A stretch of 64,000 nt of DNA from JAKOWB01 sp038363005 (lineage in GTDB: Bacteria > Pseudomonadota > Alphaproteobacteria > Kiloniellales > JACOMY01): NCBI GenBank assembly GCA_038363005.1, contig JBBQBI010000006.1:165072-229071 (forward strand). The letters run 5' to 3'. Shown one piece after another: positions 55,491-63,847 of the stretch; the first letter of the stretch is position 1; each line of letters opens with the position of its first letter. Both the position numbers and the translations under genes were made by a program. A model generated the notes under the pieces. The model searched no databases and was not told the origin of the DNA. It saw only the letters and a program-made list of their open reading frames with translations.

Positions 55491-55568
55491 GAAGCGCTCC
55501 TTTGCGCCGTCGGACCTAGCCGAATCGCCGCCTCTCAGCGCGCCGCGGCCCGGTTCCGCTCATCTCCA

Positions 55569-55587
55569 TTAACAAAAATGTCACAAA
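55569..55587 (-). promoter_or_regulatory. Possible Pho box
   Basis: On the minus strand TTGTGAC, 4 nt, TTGTTAA, an 11-bp repeat period as in PhoB sites, about 80 bp before the cotransporter ATG. The match to CTGTCAT is partial. Confidence 0.3.
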
Positions 55588-55800
55588 ACCGCAATGAAAA
55601 GGCGCACGACGTGCGACTCTCCCCCGCCTATCCGCGACAGCTCAAGCCGTTGGGTCGGCGGCCGGCGCCCGGACAGCCACCCCTCGCGGGGCAGGAAATC
55701 GATGCAGGCGCGCAGCGGCGCCGGCAGCTGGCGCCGCGCCGGGTAGTAAAGGAAGAGGGGCACCGGCAGCGGCGTCAGCAAGACAACACCCGACTCATCA
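55581..55800 (-). pseudogene. Remnant of a LysR-family regulator (C-terminal end)
   Basis: The minus-strand frame reads GVVLLTPLPVPLFLYYPARR then QLPAPLRACIDFL, which is the usual end of a LysR effector domain (a surface strand, then the last helix). No HTH part remains: at 55798 the frame runs into a family B repeat. It is therefore a decayed 3' fragment, probably removed when the repeat arrived or the region was rearranged. It is not the missing part of the intact LysR gene at 48276, which is complete. Confidence 0.6.
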
Positions 55801-55913
55801 TTCCGGCCAAGGAGCGTTGGCGACGCAGAGCCGGGACCTAGGGGACTGGCATCGCTGCGGCGCGCTTGTGGCCCCTGGGTCCCGGCTCTCCGCTCCGCTG
55901 CGGCCGGGATGAC
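55798..55913. repeat. Dispersed palindromic element (family B), copy 4 (diverged)
   Basis: Ends in CGGCCGGGATGAC and contains GGGACCTAGGGGACTGGC and CCCCTGGGTCCCGGCTCTCC, so it is the same element as at 7110, with a decayed left end. Confidence 0.85.
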
Positions 55914-55961
55914 AAGTTGGGTCGGATTGCGCTGGCTTCAGCCTGACGGCGAGCAGTCGCC

Positions 55962-56804
55962 CTACAGGCTCGGCCCCGGGTCGTGCAGGGCGTAGGTGGT
56001 GAGCTGCTCGGTGATGTAGGCGAAGGCCTCGTCGACCGAATCGGTGCGGTGGAACAGCGACAGGTCCTCGGCGCTGATGGTGCCGTGGCGCACCAGCGCG
56101 TCGAAGTTCACCACCTCGTCCCAGAAGGCCTTGCCGAACAGCACGATGGGCAGGCGCTTCCTGATCTTCTTGGTCTGCACCAGGGTCAGGGTCTCGAACA
56201 GCTCGTCGAAGGTGCCGAAGCCGCCGGGCATGATGACCATCGCCTTGGCCAGGTAGGCGAACCAGAACTTCCGCATGAAGAAGTAGTGGAAGTTGAACAG
56301 CAGCTCGCGGGTGATATAGGGGTTCTCGTTCTGCTCGAAGGGCAGCGCGATATTGAGGCCGATGTTGAGGCCGCGCGCCTCCGAGGCGCCGCGATTGGCC
56401 GCCTCCATGATGCCGGGCCCGCCGCCGGAGCAGACGACGAAGCGCCGCTCGCCCTCGCCCAGCGCCTTGGACCATTCGGTCAGGCGCCGCGCCAGCTCGC
56501 GCGTCTTCTCGTAGTACTGCGACAGCTCCAGGGCCGCCTCGAAGGGCGCGGTGTCGGCGCCCTGCTCCCGCGCCTTGGCCAGCGCCGCCTCTGCCTGTTC
56601 GCGGCTCAGGATGCGGGCGGAGCCGAAGAAGACGATGGTGTCCTCAACGCGGTAGCGGTTGAAGCGGCGCTGGGGCTCCAGGTACTCGGCCAGGATGCGG
56701 ATCGGCCGCGCCTCGGGCGTCCGCAGGAACAGCTCGTCGCGATAGGCGCGCTCGGCCGCCGGACGCCGCGGGCGGACCGTCTTGTCAATCTCGTCTTCGC
56801 TCAT
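55962..56804 (-). CDS. LOG-family protein (nucleotide phosphoribohydrolase-like)
   Basis: A 280-residue Rossmann-like protein. SGGGPGIMEAANRGA and PGGFGTFDELFE are the two LOG signatures (the second is PGGxGTxxE). The N-terminal 60 residues are a basic/acidic lead found in the larger proteobacterial branch (RRFNRYRVEDTIVFFGSAR). Family members release a base from a nucleoside 5'-monophosphate. The start is the ATG at 56804, since 90 upstream open codons belong to the secretion gene region. It is 47 nt downstream of the type I fusion protein gene and may share its transcript. Confidence 0.87.
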   Translation of the reverse strand: MSEDEIDKTVRPRRPAAERAYRDELFLRTPEARPIRILAEYLEPQRRFNRYRVEDTIVFFGSARILSREQAEAALAKAREQGADTAPFEAALELSQYYEKTRELARRLTEWSKALGEGERRFVVCSGGGPGIMEAANRGASEARGLNIGLNIALPFEQNENPYITRELLFNFHYFFMRKFWFAYLAKAMVIMPGGFGTFDELFETLTLVQTKKIRKRLPIVLFGKAFWDEVVNFDALVRHGTISAEDLSLFHRTDSVDEAFAYITEQLTTYALHDPGPSL

Positions 56805-56851
56805 GATGCTCCCTTGGCTACGCCGGCCAGGGGATAACGCTGCCCCCTGCC

Positions 56852-58165
56852 CTAACGTTCGCTGAAGGCCAGCTCGCGGGCGCGCAGAATCGGCTTCAGC
56901 AGATAGGCCAGCACGGTACGCCGCGCGGTGAGAATGTCCACCTCGGCGACCATGCCGGGCAGGATCGGCAGCGCTTCGCCATGCTTGCCGACCACCGTGG
57001 TCTCGGTGGTGCGCACCTTTGCCCGATAGAAGGAATTGCCCTTGTCGTCGATGAAGGTGTCGGCGGAGATCCACTCCACCTCGCCCTCCAGCGCGCCATA
57101 GATGGCGTAGTCGTAGGCGGTGAGCCGCACCCGCGCCGGCAGGCCGACATGGATGAAGGCGACGTCGGCCGGGCGGATCTGCACCTCGATCAGCAGCTGG
57201 TCATCCAGCGGCACGATCTCCACCAGGCTATCGCCCGGCTTCACCACGGCGCCGATGGAGGAGACCTTGACCTCCTTCACCACGCCCTTCACCGGGGCGC
57301 GCACCTCGGTGCGGGTCTTGCGGTCGGCACGGCCGCGCATCTGCTCCGACAGCGCCGAGAGCTTCACCGTGCGATCGTTCAGGTCGGCCTGCGCCTGGGC
57401 GCGGAAGCTGGCGCGCTTCTCGGTGATGCGGCTTTCCGCCTCGCCGATGGCGGCGCGGGCGCGCGGCAGCGAGGCCTGGATGCGGTTCATCTCGCCTTGC
57501 ATTTCGGCCAGCGTACGCTCCAGCTCCAGCACCTCGACCTTGCTGACCGCGCCAGACTTCTCCAGCGGCTTGATCAGGTTGTATTGCTCCAGCGCCAGGG
57601 CGTACTGCTTTTCCAGGCTGGCCAGCTGGGCCTCCAACTCGGCCAGCTCACCGCGCTTCTGGTCGGCCTGCTGGCCCAGCGCGTCGATCGCCGAGGACAG
57701 CTCCTCCTGCCGCACGCTGTAGAGCTGGCGCTCCTTCGACACCAGGTCGGGTCGCGCCGCCACTAGGTCGGCGGGGAAGTCCGGCGCCTGGCCCATGACC
57801 TCGGCGGTCAGGCGGACGATGGCGGCGGCAAGGCCCCAGAAGGTCTCCTGCAGCTCCTGCAGGCTGGCGTCGGCCGAGGTATCGTCGATGCGCAGCAGTA
57901 CCTGGCCGGCCTCCACCGTCTGGCCGGCGCTGACCAGGATCTCGGCGACGATGCCACCCTCCAGGTTCTGCGCCACCTGCACCTCGCTGGCCGGCACCAC
58001 CCTGCCCTGGCCGCGCGCCACCTCGTCGAGTTCCGCCTGGCTGGCCCAGACCAGGCCGCCGACAATGGTGCCGACGACAGCCAGCAGCAGCACGATGGCG
58101 GCGCGCCGCGGCCCCTTCAGGGCATCGCGGGCGACGGTGGCGGCGGAGCGCGGTTCGCTGCTCAT
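56852..58165 (-). CDS. Type I secretion membrane fusion protein, HlyD family
   Basis: A 437-residue adaptor. One transmembrane helix (AAIVLLLAVVGTIVGGLVWAS) near residue 28 follows a short cytoplasmic lead. RGQGRVVPASEVQVAQNLEGGIV is the lipoyl-like half-motif, and long coiled-coil helices span about 110-270. The C-terminal barrel has VKEVKVSSIGAVVKPGDSLVEIVP and DYAIYGALEGEVEWIS. It bridges the ABC ATPase and the outer-membrane tunnel. It starts 10 nt after the ABC gene. Confidence 0.92.
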   Translation of the reverse strand: MSSEPRSAATVARDALKGPRRAAIVLLLAVVGTIVGGLVWASQAELDEVARGQGRVVPASEVQVAQNLEGGIVAEILVSAGQTVEAGQVLLRIDDTSADASLQELQETFWGLAAAIVRLTAEVMGQAPDFPADLVAARPDLVSKERQLYSVRQEELSSAIDALGQQADQKRGELAELEAQLASLEKQYALALEQYNLIKPLEKSGAVSKVEVLELERTLAEMQGEMNRIQASLPRARAAIGEAESRITEKRASFRAQAQADLNDRTVKLSALSEQMRGRADRKTRTEVRAPVKGVVKEVKVSSIGAVVKPGDSLVEIVPLDDQLLIEVQIRPADVAFIHVGLPARVRLTAYDYAIYGALEGEVEWISADTFIDDKGNSFYRAKVRTTETTVVGKHGEALPILPGMVAEVDILTARRTVLAYLLKPILRARELAFSER

Positions 58166-58175
58166 GCGCGTCCCA

Positions 58176-60428
58176 TCAGTTGGCCGCCGTCATACGGCTG
58201 GCACCGAGGCGCGTCAGCACCTCGTCACGGCTGCCGTCGGCCACCACGCGGCCGCGTTCCATTACCACCAGGCGCTCGACCAAGCCGAGCAGCGCGGCGC
58301 GGTGCGTCACCATCACCAGCGTGCGGCCGGGCAGGAAGTTGCGCATCGCCTCGAGGAACTGCCGCTCGGCCAGCGCGTCCAGATGCGCCGTCGGCTCGTC
58401 CAGCAGCAGGATAGGTGGATCGAGTACCAGGGCGCGTGCCAGGGCGACCAGCTGGCGCTGCCCGCCGGAAAGCTGCAGGCCCTGTTCGCCGACCTCCTGG
58501 TCCAGGCCGCGCGGTGCCTGGCGAATCAGGTCACCCAGGCCAGCCAGCTCGGCCGCCTTCATTACTTCGGCGTCGCTGGCCTGCGGCGCGCCCATCACCA
58601 GGTTGTCGCGGATGGTGCCGCGGAACAGCGCGGTCTGCTGCGCCACATAGCCGATCTGCCGGCGCAGGTCGGCGGGCTCGATCTGCCGCACCTCCAGGTC
58701 GTCGACGCGCACGATGCCGCCGGTCGGGTCATAGAGACCCTGGATCAGCTTCACCAGGGTCGACTTGCCGGAACCGACGCGGCCGACCAGGCCGACATGC
58801 TCGCCCGCCGCCAGCTTGAAGGAGACATTCTCCAGCGCGCGCAGTTCCTGGCCCGGATAGGTGAAGGCGACCTCGCGGAACTCGATAGCGCCGCCCAGGA
58901 AGGGGCGGTGCACACGGCGCTCGCCAGGCGCGCGCTCCACCGGCGTATGCATCAGGCGGTCGAGCGCGCCCAGCGCGGTCTTGGCCTGCTGCCAGCGTGT
59001 CAGCACCGAGGAGATCTGCGCCAGCGGTGCCAGCACGCGGTTGGCCAGCAGCACGCAGGCGATCAGCCCGCCGAGCGACAGGCTGCCGTCGCCGATGCGC
59101 TGCACGCCCATCACCACCAGGCCGACGGTCACCAGGTATTGCGCCAGTTGGGTGGTGTTGAGCGCCAGGTTGGTCCATAGCCGCAGCTTCATCTGCGACA
59201 CCGCGGAGTTCGCCAGGATGCCGCTCCAGCGCCGCTCGGCCCAGGCCTCGGCGCGGATCGCCTTCAGCGTCTCCAGGCCCTGCAGCACCTCGAAGACATG
59301 GCTCTGGCGCTGCTGGCTCTCGCTCAGCGCGCGGCGGGTCAGGCGGCTCAGCGGCCACTGCACCGCCAGCGCCACGACGATGACCAGCGGCAGCGCCAGG
59401 CCCGGCACCAGTACCAGGTCGCCGCCGATCAGCCAGATGACCAGCAGGAAGACGGCGACGAAGGGCAGGTCGGCCAGCACCGTCATGCAGGCGGAGCCCA
59501 AGAAATCGCGCAGGAAATCGAACTCGCGCAGGGTCGCTGCCAGCGAGCCGGCGGAAAGCCGCCCGGCCGACAGCTTCATGCGCAGCACGCGGCCGAACAG
59601 CCGCTCGCCCAGCACCAGGTCGAGCCGCCGCCCGGCGGCATCGATCAGGTAGCCCCGCAGGCTGCGCAGGATGAAGTCGAAAGCCGCCACCAGCGCGATG
59701 CCGGCGGCCAGCACCCACAGGGTTTCCAGCGCGTTGTTCGGTACCACGCGGTCATAGACCGTCATCACGAACAGCGGGCTGGCAAGCGCCAGGATGTTGA
59801 CGAAGAGCGCGCCCAGCGCGGCGTGCGCATAGATCCACCAGTTGCGGCTGACCGCGCCCCAGAACCAGCCGCGCTCCACCGCCGGCAGATCGCCGGCGCG
59901 GTCGAAGTCGTGCCGCGGGCGCAGGAAGAGCACCTCGGGCCCGGCCAGGCGCTTCAGCTCGTCGAGGGTCAGGCGCTGCGTGGTCGCCTTGCCCGGGCGC
60001 GGTTCGTAGATTTCGGCCACCGCGCCGCGCCGCCCGGTCCAGACCACACAGCCGCCGCCGGCCAGCGGCACCAGCAGCGGCAGGGCGAAACTCGGCACCG
60101 CGTCCAGATCGGTGCGCTCGCGCAGCGCGACGAAGCCGATGCGTTCGGCCGCCGTGCTCAGGCTGGCCAGGTCGAAGCGGTCGCCGACCTGCAGCAGCCC
60201 GGCCGCCAGCGCCGCCGGCTCATAGGCCCGCCCGTAGTGCCGGGTGATGAAGGAAAGTGCCAGCGCCAGGGAATCGTCGGCCAAACCATCCGCCGGCGGC
60301 GGCACGGCACCGCCGCCAGAGGGCCCTGGCAGCGGCAGATGCTCGATCTGGGCCTTCCGGACGGTTCCCACCAAGGGTGCCGCGTTCCTTCCGCTCGCTT
60401 CACCGCCGCGGCGGCGGGAGCCCACCAA
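58176..60428 (-). CDS. Type I secretion ATPase/permease with degenerate C39 domain
   Basis: A 750-residue ABC exporter of the LapB/LssB kind. The N-terminal domain (about 45-170) is C39-like, but there is no catalytic Cys at the expected place (SLALALSFITRHYG), so it should bind rather than cut its substrate. Transmembrane region about 180-460. The nucleotide domain shows GRVGSGKST, LSGGQRQLV, ILLLDEPTAHLD and MVTHRAAL. Exporters of this class secrete RTX adhesins or lipases. The start may be later than 60428, as the first 30 residues are irregular. Confidence 0.9.
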   Translation of the reverse strand: MVGSRRRGGEASGRNAAPLVGTVRKAQIEHLPLPGPSGGGAVPPPADGLADDSLALALSFITRHYGRAYEPAALAAGLLQVGDRFDLASLSTAAERIGFVALRERTDLDAVPSFALPLLVPLAGGGCVVWTGRRGAVAEIYEPRPGKATTQRLTLDELKRLAGPEVLFLRPRHDFDRAGDLPAVERGWFWGAVSRNWWIYAHAALGALFVNILALASPLFVMTVYDRVVPNNALETLWVLAAGIALVAAFDFILRSLRGYLIDAAGRRLDLVLGERLFGRVLRMKLSAGRLSAGSLAATLREFDFLRDFLGSACMTVLADLPFVAVFLLVIWLIGGDLVLVPGLALPLVIVVALAVQWPLSRLTRRALSESQQRQSHVFEVLQGLETLKAIRAEAWAERRWSGILANSAVSQMKLRLWTNLALNTTQLAQYLVTVGLVVMGVQRIGDGSLSLGGLIACVLLANRVLAPLAQISSVLTRWQQAKTALGALDRLMHTPVERAPGERRVHRPFLGGAIEFREVAFTYPGQELRALENVSFKLAAGEHVGLVGRVGSGKSTLVKLIQGLYDPTGGIVRVDDLEVRQIEPADLRRQIGYVAQQTALFRGTIRDNLVMGAPQASDAEVMKAAELAGLGDLIRQAPRGLDQEVGEQGLQLSGGQRQLVALARALVLDPPILLLDEPTAHLDALAERQFLEAMRNFLPGRTLVMVTHRAALLGLVERLVVMERGRVVADGSRDEVLTRLGASRMTAAN

Positions 60429-60551
60429 TGAGACAAGTCGACTGGGGGCGGATATTAAACCCTTAGGCGAGCCTTGGTAAAGCAGCCCAACAGCTTGCGA
60501 ATGCTGAATACCATGTTAGGAAAGCGCCCGCGCGCCGCTCCGCGATACCCG

Positions 60552-62120
60552 CTATGGTCGCAGGTCAAGCGCGCTGCCGGCGCTGGGCCCGCCGGCCAGC
60601 AGGGCGGCGGTCAGGCTGGCAAGGCTGGGCCCGGCACCCAACTTGCCGGGTGTCGGCGGCGCGATGGCGACGGTGCCCGTGAACAGCGGTGCCGGGGCCT
60701 CGGCATAGGGCAGGTCGGCGGCGCCCAGGTCGGCCAGCAGCTGCCCGGTCATGGCGTTCACCGACGGCGCTGGGCTAACCGGCGGCAGCAGGTGCGTGGA
60801 CTGCGCGGCCGGCGGCAAGGCCACCGCCTGTGGCGTCAGCCACAGGCGCAGCTCGCCCAGCGCGGCCCCCAAGTCATAGGCGGCGCGGGGTCCCAGCAGT
60901 TCGGCGGTCAGGCGCTGCTGCTCCAGGCGCGCCAGGTCGCCACGGGCGTCGAGCAGCTCGAGAAGCGAGCGGCGGCCGATGCTGAACTGCTCGGCATAGA
61001 GGCGCCAGGTCTCGCGTGCCGCCGCCACCGCCGGCTGCAGCGCGGCCGCCCGGCCGGCCCCCTCGGCCAGCATGGCAAAGTCGCGGTCGATGCGGCCCTG
61101 CAGCAGGCGCCGGCGGTCCAGCAGCTCGCCGCGCGCCGCGGCGCCCAGGTGCCCGAGGCGCCGCACTTCGGCCTCGCGCCCGAAGCCGTCGAACAGAGTC
61201 CAGCGCAGCTCGATCAGCACCAGGGCCTCGGCGCTCTGGCCCTCGATGCCGTCCAGATGATTGGTGGCGCGGCCGGCCAGCACCAGGTCGATCGCCGGCC
61301 AGAAGCGCGCACGCCCCTGTTCGCGATCGGCGGTACGGGCGCGGCTCAGCGCCGCCGCCTCGGCCAGCCAGGGCGAGGCCAGCAGCGCGCGCTCCAGCGC
61401 CGCGCCGCGGTCGGCCGGCAGGCGGTCGCGTGGCAGGGCCGGCAGGCTGAGCAGCAGGATCGGCTCGCCGGTCAGCGCCGCCAGGCGGGCGGCGGTGATC
61501 TGGCGGCGGCCCTCGGCCTCGGCAAGGTCGGCGATGGCCAGGGCGACGCGGCCCTGCAGCTGCTGGCGGTCGGTCGGCGTCAGCAGACCGGCGGCCTCCT
61601 GCTGCTGCACCAGGCCCAGCAGGCGGCGCAGGTCGGTCAAGTTGGCGGCGGCGATGGCCACCGACTGCTCACCAGCGTAGGCGGCGAGGTAGGCCTCCAC
61701 GACCGACGCCGCCAGGTCGTCGGCGGTGCGCTCGGCCAGGTGGCCGGCGGCCTCGGCGTCGGCCTGCGCGGCGGCCAGGCCGAAGGCGGTCAACCCGCCG
61801 TCGAACAACCGCTGGCGCAGCTCCAGGGTGGCCTCGCCCTCCAGGTAGTTGGCGGAGAAGCGGTCAATGAGCGTAGGCTCGTTGCGCCAGCCGTAGCGCC
61901 CGGCGAGCGAGAGGTCGAGGCTTGGCAGGTAGTCGGCGGCGGCGATGCGCACCGCCTCGCCCGCCGCCTGGGCACGTGCTTTGGCGGCGGCCAGCCCCGG
62001 GACCCGCGCCAGGGCCAACTCGACAGCACCGGCCAGATCCTCACCGCGGGCCGCGCCGCCGCTGCACAGCGGCAGCCAGCAGACCAGCAGCAGGAGTCCC
62101 GCCGCGGGCCCGCGCCTCAT
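60552..62120 (-). CDS. TolC-family outer-membrane protein, second copy
   Basis: A 522-residue TolC-like protein with a signal peptide (GLLLLVCWLPLCSGGAARG). Two TolC repeats are visible (EDLAGAVELALARVPG with LRQRLFDGG, and LIELRWTLFDGFG with FSIGRRSLLELLDARGDL). The C-terminal 100 residues are Pro/Ala-rich and not part of the barrel. The start overlaps the stop of the upstream TolC gene by 4 nt. It may be the tunnel used by the adjacent exporter, with the first copy as a paralogue. Confidence 0.85.
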   Translation of the reverse strand: MRRGPAAGLLLLVCWLPLCSGGAARGEDLAGAVELALARVPGLAAAKARAQAAGEAVRIAAADYLPSLDLSLAGRYGWRNEPTLIDRFSANYLEGEATLELRQRLFDGGLTAFGLAAAQADAEAAGHLAERTADDLAASVVEAYLAAYAGEQSVAIAAANLTDLRRLLGLVQQQEAAGLLTPTDRQQLQGRVALAIADLAEAEGRRQITAARLAALTGEPILLLSLPALPRDRLPADRGAALERALLASPWLAEAAALSRARTADREQGRARFWPAIDLVLAGRATNHLDGIEGQSAEALVLIELRWTLFDGFGREAEVRRLGHLGAAARGELLDRRRLLQGRIDRDFAMLAEGAGRAAALQPAVAAARETWRLYAEQFSIGRRSLLELLDARGDLARLEQQRLTAELLGPRAAYDLGAALGELRLWLTPQAVALPPAAQSTHLLPPVSPAPSVNAMTGQLLADLGAADLPYAEAPAPLFTGTVAIAPPTPGKLGAGPSLASLTAALLAGGPSAGSALDLRP

Positions 62121-63442
62121 TCCGGGGGGGTGACGCCAAGCGCCGGCGTCAAGCCGCCCATGGCAAAGAGCAGCTGATAGTGCGCCAGGACCAGGCGAAA
62201 GCGGGCATCGCTGGCGCGTAGCTGGGCGTTGAACAGCTCGCCCTGCGCATCCAGCAGGTCGAGCAGCGAGCGCCGGCCGATGTCGAATTGCTGGCGATAA
62301 CCGGCGAAGACCTGGCGGGCTGCCTTGGCGTGATCGTTAAGCGGCGGCAGCACGGCCTCGGCCGCCACCAGTGTGCGATAGGCGACGCTGACCTCCTCGC
62401 GGATCCGGCGGGCCTGCTCGTCGAGGTCGTAGCCGCTGGCTGCCAGCTGGGACCGCGCCTGGTCGATGGCGGCCTGGTCGCCGCCGCCGTTGTAGAGGTT
62501 CCACGACAGCTCGACGCCGGTTTCGACCGTGGCGCCGGAACCCTCCACGCCATCGATGTCGTTGAAGGCACCGCCGCGGGCCGTCGCCTCGAGCTGCGGC
62601 CAGTAGGTGGCGCCGGCCACCCCGACCTCGGCATCGCTGACCGCCACCGCCGCGCGGCCGGTGGCCAGCGCCGGATGGCCGGCCAGCGCAGTGGCGATGG
62701 CGTCGGCCTCGCTCGCCGGCCGCAGGCGCTGCGGCGCTTCCTGCTCCTGCAACGCGTCGGGCGCCGCGCCGACCCGCTCGACAAAGGTGGCGACGGCGAT
62801 GGCCAAGCCGCCCAAGCGTTCGGCCAACGTGGCCTCGGCCAAGGCCTCGCGCGCCACCGCCTGCGACACGTCGGCGTCGGTGACCTGGCCGGCGGCGGCC
62901 TGCACCCGCACTTGGCGCAGCAAGCGGCGGTGGACCTCCAGGTTGGTGCTGGCGATGGCCACGAAGGCCTGGTTGCGCTGTACATCCAGATAGGCCTGCA
63001 CCGCCTCGATGGCGATCTGCTCGGCCAGTTCGCGGCGCTGGCTCTGGTTCTGCGCCAGGCGCGCCCGCGCGGCATCGACCCGGTAGGGCGTGCCGAAACC
63101 GTCGAAAATGAGCTGGCGGCCGTCGAGCGAGGCCTCGTTATGCCACTGGTTCACCGCGGCCGGGCCGTCGCCGGCGCGGGTCGTCGGGCTTTCGGTGTAT
63201 TGCCAGCCGCTGTCGAGCTGCAGGTGGATCTGCGGCAGGTAATCGGCCAGGGCGACGTCGATGGCCGCCCGGGCGGCCTTGACCACCGCATCCTGGCGCT
63301 GCAGGTCGGGGCGGAAGCCCAGGGCCGTGGCCACGGTCTCGGAGAGGCTGGCCGCCGCCGCCGGCGCCATCAGGGCGCGGGCCGGAAGACCGGCCAGCAG
63401 AACCAGCAGAACAATCCCCAAATGCCGCCGCCACAGCTGCAT
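62117..63442 (-). CDS. TolC-family outer-membrane protein, first copy
   Basis: A 441-residue TolC-like protein with a signal peptide (LGIVLLVLLAGLPARALMAPAA). Repeats: SLSETVATALGFRPDLQRQ with LDGRQLIFDGFG, and GVELSWNLYNGGGDQAAI with FDIGRRSLLDLLDAQGEL. It is of normal length for a type I partner such as LapE or TolC. GGGGGAG stands about 7 nt before the ATG. It is the first gene of the secretion operon, with a possible extended -10 about 70 bp upstream. Confidence 0.9.
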   Translation of the reverse strand: MQLWRRHLGIVLLVLLAGLPARALMAPAAAASLSETVATALGFRPDLQRQDAVVKAARAAIDVALADYLPQIHLQLDSGWQYTESPTTRAGDGPAAVNQWHNEASLDGRQLIFDGFGTPYRVDAARARLAQNQSQRRELAEQIAIEAVQAYLDVQRNQAFVAIASTNLEVHRRLLRQVRVQAAAGQVTDADVSQAVAREALAEATLAERLGGLAIAVATFVERVGAAPDALQEQEAPQRLRPASEADAIATALAGHPALATGRAAVAVSDAEVGVAGATYWPQLEATARGGAFNDIDGVEGSGATVETGVELSWNLYNGGGDQAAIDQARSQLAASGYDLDEQARRIREEVSVAYRTLVAAEAVLPPLNDHAKAARQVFAGYRQQFDIGRRSLLDLLDAQGELFNAQLRASDARFRLVLAHYQLLFAMGGLTPALGVTPPE

Positions 63443-63510
63443 TTATTCACTCCCCCAAGCCCAAACGCCCCGCCACGGGCAGCGTGGTGTCTCAACGCCG
63501 ACGCTAAAGT

Positions 63511-63519
63511 CTTATAGCA
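63511..63519 (-). promoter_or_regulatory. Possible extended -10 of the secretion operon
   Basis: On the minus strand TGCTATAAG, an extended -10 (TGn plus TATAAG), 68 bp before the first TolC gene. No convincing -35 is present. Confidence 0.35.
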
Positions 63520-63584
63520 TAAAGCGCGTAGGTCGTGTGGTCCCCGTCGCCCGAAACGCGCGAAAACTTGCCGCGAAGGCCAAG

Positions 63585-63617
63585 ACGCCCGCCCGATCAG
63601 TCCGATCGGGCGGGCGT
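63585..63617. terminator. Hairpin beside the tRNA-like sequence
   Basis: Perfect 14-bp arms ACGCCCGCCCGATC (63585-63598) and GATCGGGCGGGCGT (63604-63617), 5-nt loop. It follows the CCA end of the tRNA-like sequence on the minus strand, with TTTTT just before the stem, and may stop tRNA transcription. Confidence 0.55.
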
Positions 63618-63628
63618 TGGTCGAAAAA

Positions 63629-63705
63629 TGGTGGCGGTGGCCGGGATCGAACCAGCGACACAGGGATTATGATTCCCTGTGCTGGGCTACGCAGGCCTAC
63701 TCACC
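63629..63705 (-). tRNA. Elongator tRNA-Met(CAU) 3' part, probably a displaced fragment or att site
   Basis: On the minus strand, bases 63680 to 63629 give an intact anticodon arm (AGGGA, loop ATCATAA with CAT, TCCCT), a 5-nt variable loop, a T-arm (GCTGG, loop TTCGATC, CCGGC), the acceptor 3' strand CACCGCC, A and CCA. The anticodon region matches alphaproteobacterial elongator tRNA-Met. The 5' third does not: the first seven bases should be GGCGGTG but read AATGGTG, and no normal D-arm forms. It is more likely a 3' fragment left by integration than a working tRNA. The integrase gene starts 143 bp away. Confidence 0.6.
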
Positions 63706-63790
63706 ATTTCGCACAAGCCAGCATTTTCCTAGGTTCTAGGCCGACTTTCTACGCAACGCTCGCGATTTCATTTCGTCGGTTTGCGATAAT

Positions 63791-63830
63791 CTGCTACCTA
63801 GCTGCTACCTAGAAGCTGGCTAGGTAGCAG
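63791..63830. repeat. Direct and inverted repeats before the integrase gene
   Basis: CTGCTACCTA occurs at 63791-63800 and 63802-63811. CTGCTACCTAG (63802-63812) pairs with CTAGGTAGCAG (63820-63830) around a 7-nt loop. They end 17 bp before the integrase ATG and could be arm-type recombinase sites or an operator. Confidence 0.6.
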
Positions 63831-63847
63831 ATCAGGGAGGCGCCGCG

